NCBI GenBank assembly: GCA_050084985.1
Contig: JBITNC010000001.1
Span: 45,818,001-45,882,000 of the forward strand
Direction of reading: 5' to 3'
Source of the DNA: Nageia nagi
Lineage: Eukaryota > Pinophyta
DNA: 64,000 bases
Part shown: positions 37,001 through 48,120 of the stretch, in pieces
Layout of the letters: each line of letters begins with the position of its first letter
Position numbering within the stretch: position 1 is the stretch's first letter
Notes under the pieces: generated by a model
Seen by the model: the letters and a program-made list of their open reading frames with translations, nothing else
Told to the model about the DNA's origin: nothing
The model's database searches: none
Translations under genes and position numbers: made by a program

Positions 37001-37500
37001 GTGACATGCATCCATTAGGATCACATCACACCACACTTCATACTTGTAAGATTTCCTAATCAAGAAGTTGACCAAACACCTCTTATTAATGGTTACTATA
37101 TTTTTTTCTTAATCCATGAAACATGAAAGGGGTTTGGATGTTTTTCACATTTCATATTTAATTTATCAACCATGATATCAGAGACCAAATTTTCATAACT
37201 ACCCTCATCAATGACCATGTTACATACCTTTCCTCTTGAGGTGCATCTTGTGCAAAAAATATTATTATGCAACAAAGAATCTCCATCATCTTCTTCTTGC
37301 ATGCTTACCTTGTATGGAATAATTTGGATTCTTCATATCATGAGGATCTCACTGATATTTGTAATGACTTGTATCTCAGTATCTTTCTCTTCTTCAACTA
37401 GGTTGACCCTTTCTTGTCCCTTTTCTTTTGCATAATACTGAGGGCAATTAAATGCTTTATGACCTTCCTCTCCACATCTATAATAGATGAATAGCTTGCA
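34020..37500 (-). pseudogene. Chromovirus gag-pol remnant
   Basis: Minus-strand reading. The zinc knuckle YYRCGEEGHKAFNC (about 37440-37490) has its first Cys lost. Protease region VCNMVIDEGSYENLVSDIM lies at about 37150-37230. RT has [11 protein letters not shown] (about 36480), LAGAKYFNKINL (about 36400) and [18 protein letters not shown] (about 36180). RNase H is DHEALRYVNSKKKLNSRHAKW (about 35510-35575; YFDD and this motif are gypsy-type). The integrase has [17 protein letters not shown] (about 35040-35095) and YHPQTNGKIEIVNRSL (about 34685-34735). Chromodomain KVITARHESYNRYLVQWEGL lies at about 34030-34100. Stops include a CGA-to-TGA at the integrase D-R-D and several TAG/TAA. It is non-functional. 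Confidence 0.9.
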
Positions 37501-38468
37501 TGGTCTAGTCCCATCCTTCCTCCACCATTCCCTCTTCCTATTGGATACCCTCTTCCTCTTTGGGAGGTATCTTAACCTTATCCTTCTTGATCCTCCTTTT
37601 TGAAAAATGTTGATGATTCTCCTTTAGAGAAATTAGATCTACCATGCCCTCAATTTGAATAGAGTGTTGATCCTTTCTTCCCCCCTATGTTAACCCTCTT
37701 AAGCTTCTCCTTGAATCTCAAGGCCATTTGGTATGCATCTTCTATAGTAAGAGTATGGTGCATGCTTATCTTGATAATTTATGCTCCACCTGAATGGATA
37801 ATTTATAAAACTTGTTAGTGTAATCTTCAACACTATGTTCTCTTTATCAAAGATTCTAGAATTTATGAAATAAGGTTTGGGAATAATGTATAGGAATAAA
37901 TTTTTCTTGTAACTTCTTCATCTGCCAATCCCTAATCTTCTCTTTTCCCTTTCTCTATCGTGAAACCTATAGATGATCCCACCAAATCAATGCATGCCCC
38001 TTTAACTTCATGCATGCAAGCTTCACCTTCTTATCCTTAGCTAAAGTACCCCATTCAAAGTATTTCTCTATGCTATTTACCTAATCAATCAACTTCTTTG
38101 GTTTCAACCCCCCAGCATACTCAAAAATCTTGATTTTGATCCTATCTCCAATTCCTCTTATCACTTCTAAGGCTTGGATTAGCCTACTCTTGAAGTGTTA
38201 TCCTACTTCTTCCTGATGTAGGGGTTCACCCTCCACCTCAACATTTGGTACATCTTCCCCAAACATGCTTTCACTATCAGATCTAGGATTTAAGTGGGCA
38301 TGAGGTCTCCTCTCCCCCATACAGTTAATCGTACCATTTAATGTGCTATTCTACATGCAGATCCTCTATCTGCCTATTCATATAGGCACAAGCACCTGCT
38401 ACACCCCTCCCTACATCCCTAGCTTATCTTCTAGGTGGTATCTTCCCTCCACTAGCGAGATCACACCC

Positions 38469-38480
38469 GCTCTAATACCA
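38469..38480 (-). other. Chromovirus primer site, Met-tRNA type
   Basis: On the minus strand TGGTATTAGAGC, five bases after the LTR end TTCACA. One C-to-T change from the consensus. Confidence 0.8.
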
Positions 38481-38485
38481 AATGA

Positions 38486-38859
38486 TGTGAATTCAGCTAT
38501 AAGAGACCAACAAAATGGGCTCTAATAACATAAATGTATTAATATAGAAGAAAACTTGTAAACAATCCTCTTCTCATTCTTAAATCCATAATACCTTTTT
38601 TAGGACTATTACAATAGCTAATATATAAAGAAGGAGATTTCCCTCAAAAATAACAAATAGTCTAAAACCAAGGACATTACTAAAAATAGAAACTTTTTAA
38701 AGATAGAAAGTTTCTAAAAATAGAAAGTTCCTTGGATTACAACCAAACATGGTGTACAAGCCCAGTTAACATAGACTAAGTTGTTTCTCAATTTATTCTC
38801 CTAAATAAATTCTACAATAAAAGATATTAAAGTCTACTTATTGAAAAATCTTAAAATCA
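38486..38859 (-). repeat. Chromovirus 5' LTR (right copy)
   Basis: 374 bp matching the left copy from TGTGAATTCAGC to ATCTTAAAA. Beyond it the sequence is Copia-2 gag, so its outer end may be truncated. Confidence 0.78.
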
Positions 38860-38869
38860 AATTCAAGTA

Positions 38870-41800
38870 AAGAGATAGAAAAGGCAAAGCAAATAATCCT
38901 TATCTTAAGGAAGAGTTTGATGGTAATTGTAACTATTATGGCAATCTTATCTTTCTTTCTCTAAAATATTTGAGAAAAGAGGCAATAAATACAATAGCAA
39001 TAGGAACAATGGAAACAATAGGAATAACAATAACAATAGCAGGAATGATGGCAACAATAATCTCTTCAAGCAAAGAGATGGAAAAGGTAAAGCAAACAAT
39101 CTTTATCCTAAGAAAGAGTTTGATGGTAATTGTAACTATTGTGGCATCCAAGGTCACAAAGAAGTTAATTGCTATAAAAAGAAAAGAAAAGAAAAGAACA
39201 AAAGCAATGGAAATATAAAGAACTTCAAAGGAAAGAAGAATATTCAAGCATATTTTGCTACAATGCTCTACTCCATATCTCATACTTTTTCATCTAATTG
39301 GATTATTGACTCTAGTTGCACTAATCACTAATTCTTTAAAAAAGAAAAGTTTGAGAACTTTCACAAGTATAGAAAAGATGCGATTGTGATAGGTGATAAC
39401 TCTACCCTTGAAATCCAAGGAATTGGGAGTGTGTTGATTCATGAAAAGGTTCTCAATAATGTTCTTTATGTTCCTAATTTAAGGATGAACCTTCTCTCCA
39501 TGATTCAAGTTGCTAGAAAAGGTTACTATTTTAAGTTTGACTCTTAATCCTAGTGCATTAAGAAAGGAATTGCCACGTTGGTTAAAGGATCAATGAAAGA
39601 TGATATCTACATTATGGATCAAGTGCCATCAAAGATGTGTCTTGCTACAAGTGTGTGTTTTAGAGGCAATCTTTGGCACCATATTTTAGGGCACCTTAAC
39701 CATAAGAGTATTCAAGTTATGAAAGACCAAGAACTTGTGGAAGGTTTGGCTTCAATTTTTCCTTTAATTGGTCTATGCGAGAAGTTCATTCTTAGCAAGA
39801 TGCATAGAAAAAAGTTTTGAAAAGATAAGGAAACAAGAGCATATTAACTTCTTCAACTTGTGCATTTAGATTTCATGGGTTCATTTCAAACTAAGTCACT
39901 TGAAGAAGCATCTTACATATTGACTTTCATTAATGACTTTAGTAGGATGACCTTTAGGTATCTACTTGAGCACAAGGATCAAACCTTTGAGAGTTTTAAG
40001 ATTTTTAAAACATTTGTTGAGAATTAAACTAACCTTAAAATAAAGATGTTGAGATTAAATAATGGAGGAGAAGATAATAGCAATGAGTTCAATGACTATT
40101 GTGCTAAGTATGGAATCAACAGGTAGTATACAATTCCATATACTCCTCAACAGAATGGTGTTATTGAAAGGAAAAATAGGATAATTATAAAAATGGCTTA
40201 ATGCATGTTGGGTAATCTTCCTAGCTTCTTATGGGGTGAAGCTATGAGCACTTATATTTACACCTTGAATAGGTGTCTCACAAAAGCTATTCAAGGTAAA
40301 ACATTTTTTAAAGCTTGGTCAGGAAGAAAACCTAACATTTCTCACCTTAGGGTGTTTGGTTGTGAAGCATTCTCCTAAATTATTTTTGAGAAAAATAAAA
40401 ATTTGGATAAAAGAACTAAAAAATGCATCTTTGTGGGTTATGATAGTCAACATAGATGCTACAGGCTCTACTCTCCATCTTACAAAGTTGTGTTTGTTTC
40501 AAGGGATGTAACTTGAAGAATCTACTTCTAATGAGGATGTTGATGATCTAGAGGATTCTTCATTTACATCTAACTAGTTAGATATTGATGTAGACAAGTC
40601 ACCTTAGGAAAACAATTCTCTAACATAAAGGGTAATAAGGAGCATGACCTTGAACAAATTCTTATTTTCCAAGATTGACAACAAGCATGAGCCCTCAAAC
40701 TTGAAAGAAGCTTCTGAGCATGAGTGCTAGATGGAAGCTATGAAAGTGGAGTATGAGGTGCTTATGAAAAATAAAACTTGGGATTTGGTTCCTTATCCTA
40801 ATGAGAAGAATATGATTGGTAATAAGTGGATTTACAAGGTTAAGTTCAATTCAATTGGAGATATTGTGAAATATAAGGTAAGGTTAGTATCTTAAGGTTT
40901 TGCTTAGAAATATGGTGTAGATTATGAGAAAACCTTTGATCCCATGGAAAAGATGCCTACTATGAGAATTATCCTTGCTCTTTTTACATCTCAAGGATGG
41001 AAATTTTTTCAACTTGATATCAAGAGTGCATTTCTCAATGGTGACTTAGATGTGAAAATCTTCATGAATCAACCAGAAAGGTTTATTGTGGAAGGTAAAG
41101 AGTTCTTTGAGTGCAACCTAAAGAAGTCATTATATGGACTTAAGAAAGCACCTATAGCCTACTATAAGAAGATTTTAGGGTATTTTGTAGACATTTTTTT
41201 CTTCAAGTATTTTTTAGACTTTGATATATATGTTCTCAATCAAAAAAAGATGTGGTCTTGATTCTCCTTTATGTGGATGATCTTTTGATAACTAAGAATA
41301 ATGATGAAATCATTCAAGAATGCATATCCAAACTTAAGGTAATGTTTGAAATGATTGATCTTGGTCTCTTGCACTACTATCTTGGAATGTAAGTGTATCA
41401 ATACAAGGATTGTACTTATCTCAATCAATATAAGTATATATCAAACATCTTGCAGAAGTTTGGAATGGAAGAGTGTAGATATGCTACGATCTCAATTTCT
41501 CCTAGAATCACTATTTCACTAAGCTCCAACTCTTAGTTAGTTGATGCTATAGCTTATAGGTAATTAATTGGTAGTCTTCTTTATTTAACTATATCCAAAC
41601 TAGATATTTCCTTTACAATGAATCTAATGGCTCAATTCATGTAGAAACCATATGTTGAGCACCTCAATGCTATTAAGCAAATCTTGAGGTATGTTGTAGG
41701 GACTAAGGATTTTACTCTCAAATATTCTAAGTTGCCCTTATTTGTTCTCTCTGAATTCTTAGATTTTGATTATAAGAGAGATAAATATAATAGCAAATCA

Positions 41801-42235
41801 ACCTCTATGTATGTGTTTAGCATTGGTTTAGGTGCTATCTCTTAGGATTTCAAGAAGCAGCCTACTATTTTTCTTTCCACCATAGAAGCTAAATATTGTG
41901 CCATGTTTATTACAGCCTAGGAAGCCATTTAGCTAAGGCATATTTTGAAAGAAATTGGGTATGAGAAAGGTGGATCATCTTTGATTTATTTAGACAATTT
42001 GTTGGATATTTCTTTGGCTAAGAATCTTGTATTCCATAAAAGAACAAAACATGTAGAAATCCATTCCCAATTTATTAGGGAGAAGGTTCTTGATGGCATC
42101 ATACACCTAGAGTATTATCCATCTACCTTAAACTCCATTGATTTATTCATAAAACCCCTCTTGAAAGCTCAATTCTGTAAGCTTAAGGATGCTATCAAGT
42201 TGGTGAAGTTACCCTCAAGGGGGAGTGAAGTTTGA
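38870..42235 (+). pseudogene. Copia-2 gag (end)-pol, disrupted
   Basis: Resumes in the gag basic region. An intact zinc knuckle CNYCGIQGHKEVNC lies near 39130; an earlier partial duplicate near 38930 has lost it. Protease is IIDSSCTNH (DSG to DSS, about 39300). GAG-pre-integrase NLWHHILGHLNHKSI lies near 39670 and the integrase MLRLNNGGEDNSNEFNDYC near 40050 (catalytic Asp of SDNGGE replaced). RT has FQLDIKSAFLNGDLDVKIF near 41010 and an intact LLYVDDLLI after a frameshift near 41262. RNase [19 protein letters not shown] lies near 42050. It ends SRGSEV at 42235. Several TAA/TAG stops make it inactive. Confidence 0.9.
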
Positions 42236-42932
42236 ATTCTTGTGTTGAATTCATGTTTGTGATGACAACTTCACCCCTAGGAGGATTTTGTGCTATATAG
42301 TGTTGATTTTATTGTACACCTTCATGGTAAGTTCACTCTACATGAGGAACTTGTACAAATTTTTTAAAGCAAAAAGATTGGCCAATCTAGCATTGTTCAG
42401 TTATCCATGTGTGAGGAACTCTTATGTGTCTTTTGACACTGTTTAGTTATCCATATGTGAAGAACTCGTATTTGCATGCTCTATTTTGTAGTGATAATCA
42501 ACACATATTTTATATATAATAGGTGACTATGAGTTTTGGCTTGGCATCTTCATGATGACTTATAGTGCAACATTGATTAGTTCATGATGGCATTTGTGTG
42601 ATTCATCTATCCTAATTGATATGAACATGATGCATCTAATTGATCTTATTTTTGGAGCTACTTATGACTTACAGGTTCCTTTAAAATTATAGGTTACTTA
42701 CTTTAGGTATGCAGGCTCTTGAAGACTCTTCATGACTTCCAATTGGATGACTACTTCATGTACATTGAAATCGATTATGGTTAATGATTGTATTTGGTAA
42801 AGTAGTGAGTCTCAAACTAGATCTTTCTTACTTCACAAATATGTAAAAAAATTTCATCTCCGTTGTATCTGTTTGGAGAACTCTCTTACTTTCTCTCTTA
42901 TTCGCTCTATTCCAATATTGCATTAAGGGGAG

Positions 42933-43431
42933 TGTTGGAATGTATAATGCATTATTGTAAAGGTTTTATAATAATCTTCTATGTTAGTTCACTAATACTT
43001 AAAGGTATCATTTGATACCTTAAGTATTTAAGTGAATATGATAATGTTACTTATCCTACACTAAATGTCATGAGCATGCCTCTTGGGTAAAAGGATGTGC
43101 ATGTCATGCTATTGTACATTAGATAAAAGAGTGATATAAAGAGGGATTTTGGCTTATAAATAGAAGGCTCCCTCTTTGTGATCACACACCAATTTGTGGA
43201 GTAAAATTATACTAGTGGATAGTGTTTAGGAGTTGAGGTTAAAAAGAATGTAAGAGTTCATATTATGAATGAAGTGATATCTAGTTAGTGGATGTACTCC
43301 TAGTTGGAGGAACCACTTACATCTTGAGTTATCTTTGTGAGATTGTTTTGTGAGTTATTTAGATGTATTTTGTGAGCTTTCATGTGATCTTGGGAATATA
43401 GAGTTATTTAGTTTATATTGCAACTCTCACA
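42933..43431 (+). repeat. Copia-2 3' LTR
   Basis: Starts TGTTGGAATGTATAATGC after the PPT TTAAGGGGAG. TATAAATAG at 43155-43163. It ends CTCTCACA, followed by the TTGCC duplication. Confidence 0.92.
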
Positions 43432-43436
43432 TTGCC

Positions 43437-44368
43437 AATATCACATTAGCATCTTATCATATCAATGATAGGTTATATTTCATGACATTATCTTTATCAC
43501 CTTTTGATCATTGTTATTATCTTCCTTACTTTTCATTGAGCATGGTGCAAGGTTATCTTTTGAGAATCTTTATCATATATATTTAGGCATCATATTCCTA
43601 TGCACTATAATCCAATGCTTGGTAGGTCTATGAGCCTACAATCATTCTCTTTGAATCAATCTTATTCGACCTATTATTTATCAAAATTAGAATTTGATTA
43701 GATGTTCAGGATGATCTTATATGACCTATCATGTGTCAAAACTAGCTCTCATCTTGATTGATCTTCTTTCCCTTTAACTACTAGGGAAAAGCATAATCAT
43801 TTATCATATTTTGTTATGTTACTTTTTTGATGTTTAGGATGATCTTATATGTCCTATCATGTGCCTAAACTAGCTCTCATATTAACTGATCATATTTTAT
43901 CCTTCGATTATTGGGGAAAAGTAGAATCATGTACGATGCCATCCTTTACCTACTGGGGCAAAGTAGAGATCATTTACTTTTATGCATCATTTACTCTTAT
44001 TATGTTACTTTCATACCAATTGGTTATGACATGATAGTGTTGACACCACAAGATGTTATATCTATAGGTACCCTTTTTGTACCTTACCCTTCAGATGTTG
44101 GGGCAAAGTAGAGATCATTCAGTTTTTTACATAGTTGCATAGTATGCCTTTTTGGTTCCATTTTATGATCCTTATCTTTGAGTCAATATTATATAGCCTA
44201 TCATGTGCTAAAACTAGACTTGAGTTAGATATTCATGATGATATTATATAGCCTATCATATGTCGAAACTAGCTCTCATCCTGATTGCTTTATCTTTCAC
44301 CCTTCGAATACTAGGGAAAATAAGAATCATGTATCATTTACTTTTATTTTGTTGCTTTTGTACCAACT
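43437..44368 (+). other. Outer element interior with ~140-bp diverged repeats
   Basis: Repeated words GATGATCTTATATGACCTATC and AAACTAGCTCTCAT occur at about 43707, 43840 and 44245, each followed by an ACTAGGGAAAA-type segment. They are loosely tandem, with no coding frame kept. Confidence 0.5.
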
Positions 44369-44898
44369 AGTTATGGCATGATAGTGTTAGTACCTAAGGT
44401 GTTATAGCCATAGGTACCTCTTGTATCATATCGTCTTTTATCTTTTGCTTTTGCACCAACTAGTTATGGAATGATAGTGTTGACACTGTGAGGTGTTATA
44501 GCCATAGGTACCTCTTATATCATATCATATTTTATCTTTTTCTTTTGTACTAACTAGTTATGGAATGATAGTGTTGGCATCATGAGGTGTTATATCCATA
44601 GATACCTCTTGTATCATATCATCTTTTATCTTTTAGTTTTGTATTGATTGGTTATGGCATGATAGTGTTGGCACCATGAGGTGTTATATCCATATGTACC
44701 TCTTATATCATATCATAATTTATATTTTTCTTTTGTACCAATTGGTTACAACATGATAATGTTGAGATCATGAGGTGTTATAGCCATAGGTACCTCTTGT
44801 ATCGTATCATCTTTTATCTTTTGTTGCTTTTGTACCAATTGTTTATAGCACAATAGTGTGGCATCATGAGGTGTTATATCCATAGGTACCCTTGACAC
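44369..44898 (+). repeat. ~94-bp tandem repeat, about 6 copies, in the outer element
   Basis: Units start near 44369, 44461, 44555, 44649, 44743 and 44839 with CTAGTTATGGCATGATAGTG or TTGGTTATGG-, then CATGAGGTGTTATAKCCATA, GGTACCTCTTGTATCATATC and TTTTATCTTTTGC. A related isolated unit lies at 44022. Spacing is not a multiple of three, so it is not a protein repeat. Confidence 0.85.
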
Positions 44899-45238
44899 AA
44901 TTATGTCAGGTTGTATCATAACATGTTGTACACACATCACTTTGATCATAGTTAGTAGCTCTTGATTTCCATTGAGCATGGGGTAAGGTTTTCCGTGACT
45001 CATCTTGAGTCATGAGAATCCTAGCATAGCCTTAGCATGTGGTAAGTTTTCATACCTCCAAATTTTCTTATTTGTTAGCAAAACATTGTTAGTCATTGAT
45101 CATAATAATTTATCATCTCATCATTTTATTATTTTATCACTTCATCTTCTCATCATTTTTTCTTTTATCTTTTCATCCTTTCATCATTCTTCCTCAATAG
45201 CTTTTGATTTGAGTCTCGCACCTTGCAACACTCACCTC

Positions 45239-45251
45239 AAAAGGGGGCATC
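45239..45251 (+). other. Outer element polypurine tract
   Basis: AAAAGGGGGCATC directly before the 3' LTR. Fixes the plus orientation. Confidence 0.7.
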
Positions 45252-46010
45252 TATAGATACCTCAAAATTATCCTTTTGCCCCCATAATTTTGTGTTTTTC
45301 CATCCTCATCTCATCATTCTATCATAGTCCTTGTTGACTTTATGAGTTAGATTTAACTAACCCACCAGTTAGTTATCTAGTCCACTGATTAGACACCTAT
45401 CCTATAAAGTCAATTTTTAAATCCATTTTCCCTCCTCTTGATCATTTTCACTCGATCCATTAGACTATTATCATGCATTAGCCATTTCCATTTGACCATA
45501 TCATCCAACCAAACCTTAGAGCACATCTACAAGCCATAGTACATCCTAGCACCCCTTTTGACATGATGTTGAGCATTCTTGCCAATGTTGGATATCACAT
45601 AGAGCTATCTTGGACTAATGGAGTACTTGTATCCTTGTCTATTGCATTTGTGTGAGCATATAGTATGTTTCTAGGATAGATTCATGGTAGTTTAGCTTTT
45701 TTTATCATCTTATCATTTTCTTAGCATAGCATGAGCATATCATATTGCATTGTAGGTATTCCCTTATTTTCTATTTCCCATTTGATTGGGGGATAAGGGG
45801 CCTACATTCCATCAAGGAGGTTTAACACCTCTCTTTGAGCACACTCTAGGGCCTTAAGGGACTAAAGTATTGAGGCCCCCACTAACATTTATCTTCTTAT
45901 AGGTCTAGCACATCATCCCCATAATCAAAGCATATCACATTTTATGCAATATATTAAACATTGCAACATGGATATCCCAAAAGGAGAGAGATCATTTTAG
46001 GTGCATCATA
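45252..46010 (+). repeat. Outer element 3' LTR
   Basis: Starts TATAGATACC (5' copy TGTAGATGG) and ends GGTGCATCATA, then the GAGGG duplication 46011-46015. Diverged from the 5' copy by more than 10% by eye. Confidence 0.85.
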
Positions 46011-46015
46011 GAGGG

Positions 46016-46720
46016 AGTGCCCGCCAAGGAATATAAAACCCTCTTTAGCCTTTTTCTACCAAATTACAAATTTACATTTGTTCCAAATAAATATTTGAAA
46101 TATTATAATTTATTGAGTAAATAAATTCTTTCAATCTTCCCCTTAATGTGAAAATGTTTATACTCCAAAAAAGAATAGGCAAATAACCATACTAAGTGGT
46201 GCCATGGGTATCCATAATTTACTTGAGGAATATACATACAACCATTAATACATGGTGCCATTGGGTACTCATGAGTTTTCTCCAAGCAAAGGAAGCAACA
46301 ACAACTAACTAAAGATAAATCAACCATATATACAAAAATGAACTCCATGCAAGGCATTCAATGAGTAGCTATCATAGAAGAGTGTTGTAGTGGAGTTTGT
46401 TGGAGGATTAATGGAGCTGCAGAAAGGTACTATAGATAGTGGATTGTTGCAGTTGCAAAAAGAGATGGTTGGCTAGGCTCACCCATGCTACAAAAATCCA
46501 TCTGCTAGATCTGATGTGGATTTTGTTGACCAAAACCTACTAGGAGAAGTACATGGACATAAATGTCTCACCAAACTTTCAATTTGAAATGGAGGGGGTG
46601 TCTTCCAAAGAATATGTAACCCTCTTTAACCTTTTTCCACCAAATTACAAATTTACATTTGTTCCAAATAAATATAGGAAACATTATAATTTATTTAAGA
46701 AACAAATTCCTTCATAAATA
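46016..46720. repeat. 3-kb repeat, second copy, last part
   Basis: Resumes with GTGCCCGCCAAGGAATATAA exactly where the left part stopped. Passes the minus-strand purine tract near 46137, then carries another partial copy of the 9127-type sub-repeat to about 46720. Confidence 0.65.
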
Positions 46721-47079
46721 TGAAAAAATTGAAAATATTTTACAAATATCTTATACATGAGTAATATTTTATATATCAAAAATTATAAATCTTCTTGGAA
46801 TGAAAAATATTTACATCTTCATACTAGAAGTCAACAATGATTCATTCTACAAATAATTTGTATTATTTAAATATATTATTATTAGTTTATTTATTATATT
46901 ATATAGTATTTAAAATTGAATTTTATATGATAAATTTACAAAAATTTAGACTAAATAGAATCAACTATGATTATATAAGTAGAAAATTATTCTGTATTTT
47001 GAAGGTTGAGAACTCCATATTTACATTCTAACAATTGATAAATCTCTTCCTTAATAACTTTTAAATAAATATCAAAAGG
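46721..47079. other. AT-rich spacer
   Basis: Very AT-rich, no gene or repeat partner seen. Confidence 0.4.
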
Positions 47080-48120
47080 AAGACCACTCTAAGTGACCTT
47101 TATAGTTTTAAACAATTTGATGATGACCCCATTATATACTATGTCACTTGTTGGAGATCAATGGTACATGTTTCCTTTCCCATTCCTCAATCTAAATTAA
47201 CACATATCTTTTCTAAAAGTTGTTGCAAATAAATTTCCAACACTCTCTTGATTTAACAACTATCTTCTTTTGAGGAATCTATTCGCATGGTCATGAGAAT
47301 TGAGGATATCCATGTCCAAAATGGTGATCTAAAACTTAGAAAAAAGCACTAGTACCAAAAGAAAAAGAATGGAAATTCATATCCAAAGAAATCCCAACCT
47401 TAAGTTAACCAAGTGGTCCTAAGTCAACCATCTACAACATCACATCCTCCACCTATACCACCTCCATCAAATTGTTGCCCAATCCAAACTAAGTCCCAAT
47501 ACCAAAAAGATACTTTACACCTCTTTCAGAATCATTATCAAGTGTATTTTATAAATATCTAAATGCTAGTCTCATATACTTACCAAAAATTAATTAAGAA
47601 GATCCAAATACACCAAAACCATTTTGGTATAAAGAGGTTGAATATTGTTCCTTTCATAGTACGAGAGATCACACATTCAAAAAAATGTAGGCATTTGAAA
47701 AATATCATACAAGATCTCATTGAAAAAGGTAAACTTTATATTGACAATCCACTTGCATCATCCAATCAAAACCTTGATGTCTATAAAGATTCATTACCCC
47801 ATCCTAATTAAGCATCAACATCATCAAATATATCAAGTTAAGTAAACTTTGTGGACCCCTTTGCAACAAGTTTACAACTCATGGTTTTATTGGAATGATT
47901 CATGCCATTTATAAGAGGTAAAAAATAATCTAATAAGTCACCTCATCAAGATCCATCTCAACCTAATCAATCATATACTTCTTCAAGACCAATTCCTAAA
48001 TCAGATCGCCCAATTTTCACCATGAAAGTAGCCATTACATACCAACTCAAAAGCTTCTTGGCACATGTGTTGCCTTGATCGCAAATGCGGGTCATTCTAT
48101 CTAATTTATTTGAAAAGCTT
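47080..48120 (+). pseudogene. Ty3/gypsy gag remnant
   Basis: Broken frames on the plus strand resemble the C-terminal half of gypsy gag. KVVANKFPTLS lies near 47220. A degenerate zinc-knuckle/basic motif, VPFIVREITHSKKCRHLKNIIQ, at about 47650-47720 aligns with the plant gag pattern CxFHxxxGHxTxxCxxLKxxIxxLI. DLIEKGKLYIDNPLASS follows, then a Pro/Ser/Gln linker (SPHQDPSQPNQSYTSSRPI, about 47940). This form is typical of Tat/Athila-side elements. At least one Cys and the His are lost, and stops are frequent. No pol domain follows within recognisable range. Confidence 0.55.

Larger units (their letters stand above)
33333..38859 (-). mobile_element. Nested Ty3/gypsy chromovirus, minus orientation
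   Basis: Direct repeats 33333-33710 and 38486-38859 are its LTRs (5' LTR on the right). A Met-tRNA-like primer site lies at 38469-38480. Minus-strand domains from right to left are gag zinc knuckle, protease, RT, RNase H, integrase and chromodomain, the Ty3/gypsy order with the C-terminal chromodomain of plant chromoviruses. Every domain has stops or shifts. LTRs differ at roughly 8% by eye. No clean target duplication: the right end is fused to Copia-2 gag sequence several hundred bases further along, so a deletion probably removed the right edge and part of gag. Confidence 0.9.
29624..43431 (+). mobile_element. Copia-2: Ty1/copia element with nested chromovirus
   Basis: LTRs of 497 and 499 bp (29624-30120 and 42933-43431) are flanked by a perfect TTGCC duplication (29619-29623 and 43432-43436). 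A mutated Met-tRNA primer site and the PPT TTAAGGGGAG are present. Gag starts at 33029, is broken at 33332 by the gypsy insertion, and resumes at about 38870. Counting only its own sequence, it is about 8.3 kb. LTRs differ at roughly 7% by eye, so it is older than Copia-1. Both have a leader of about 3 kb with the same conserved block. Confidence 0.93.
25629..46010 (+). mobile_element. Outer LTR retroelement, pol-less, carrying nested Copia-2
   Basis: LTRs of 741 and 759 bp (25629-26369, 45252-46010) are flanked by perfect GAGGG duplications. The paralogous sequence at about 9478 (GGAGGTAGTGCTCACTAAGG) is an empty site that confirms the junction. A purine tract AAAAGGGGGCATC precedes the right LTR, so the element is plus-oriented. 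Without the nested insert its interior is about 5.1 kb. It shows no protease, RT, RNase H or integrase, only a Ser/Pro/His-rich ORF remnant and minisatellites. That matches the LARD type of non-autonomous element. LTR divergence, above 10% by eye, makes it older than the elements inside it. Confidence 0.85.

Noticed and set aside
44369-44898. CRISPR-like regular repeats
   Set aside because: Units are contiguous diverged minisatellite copies without spacers, in a plant retroelement.
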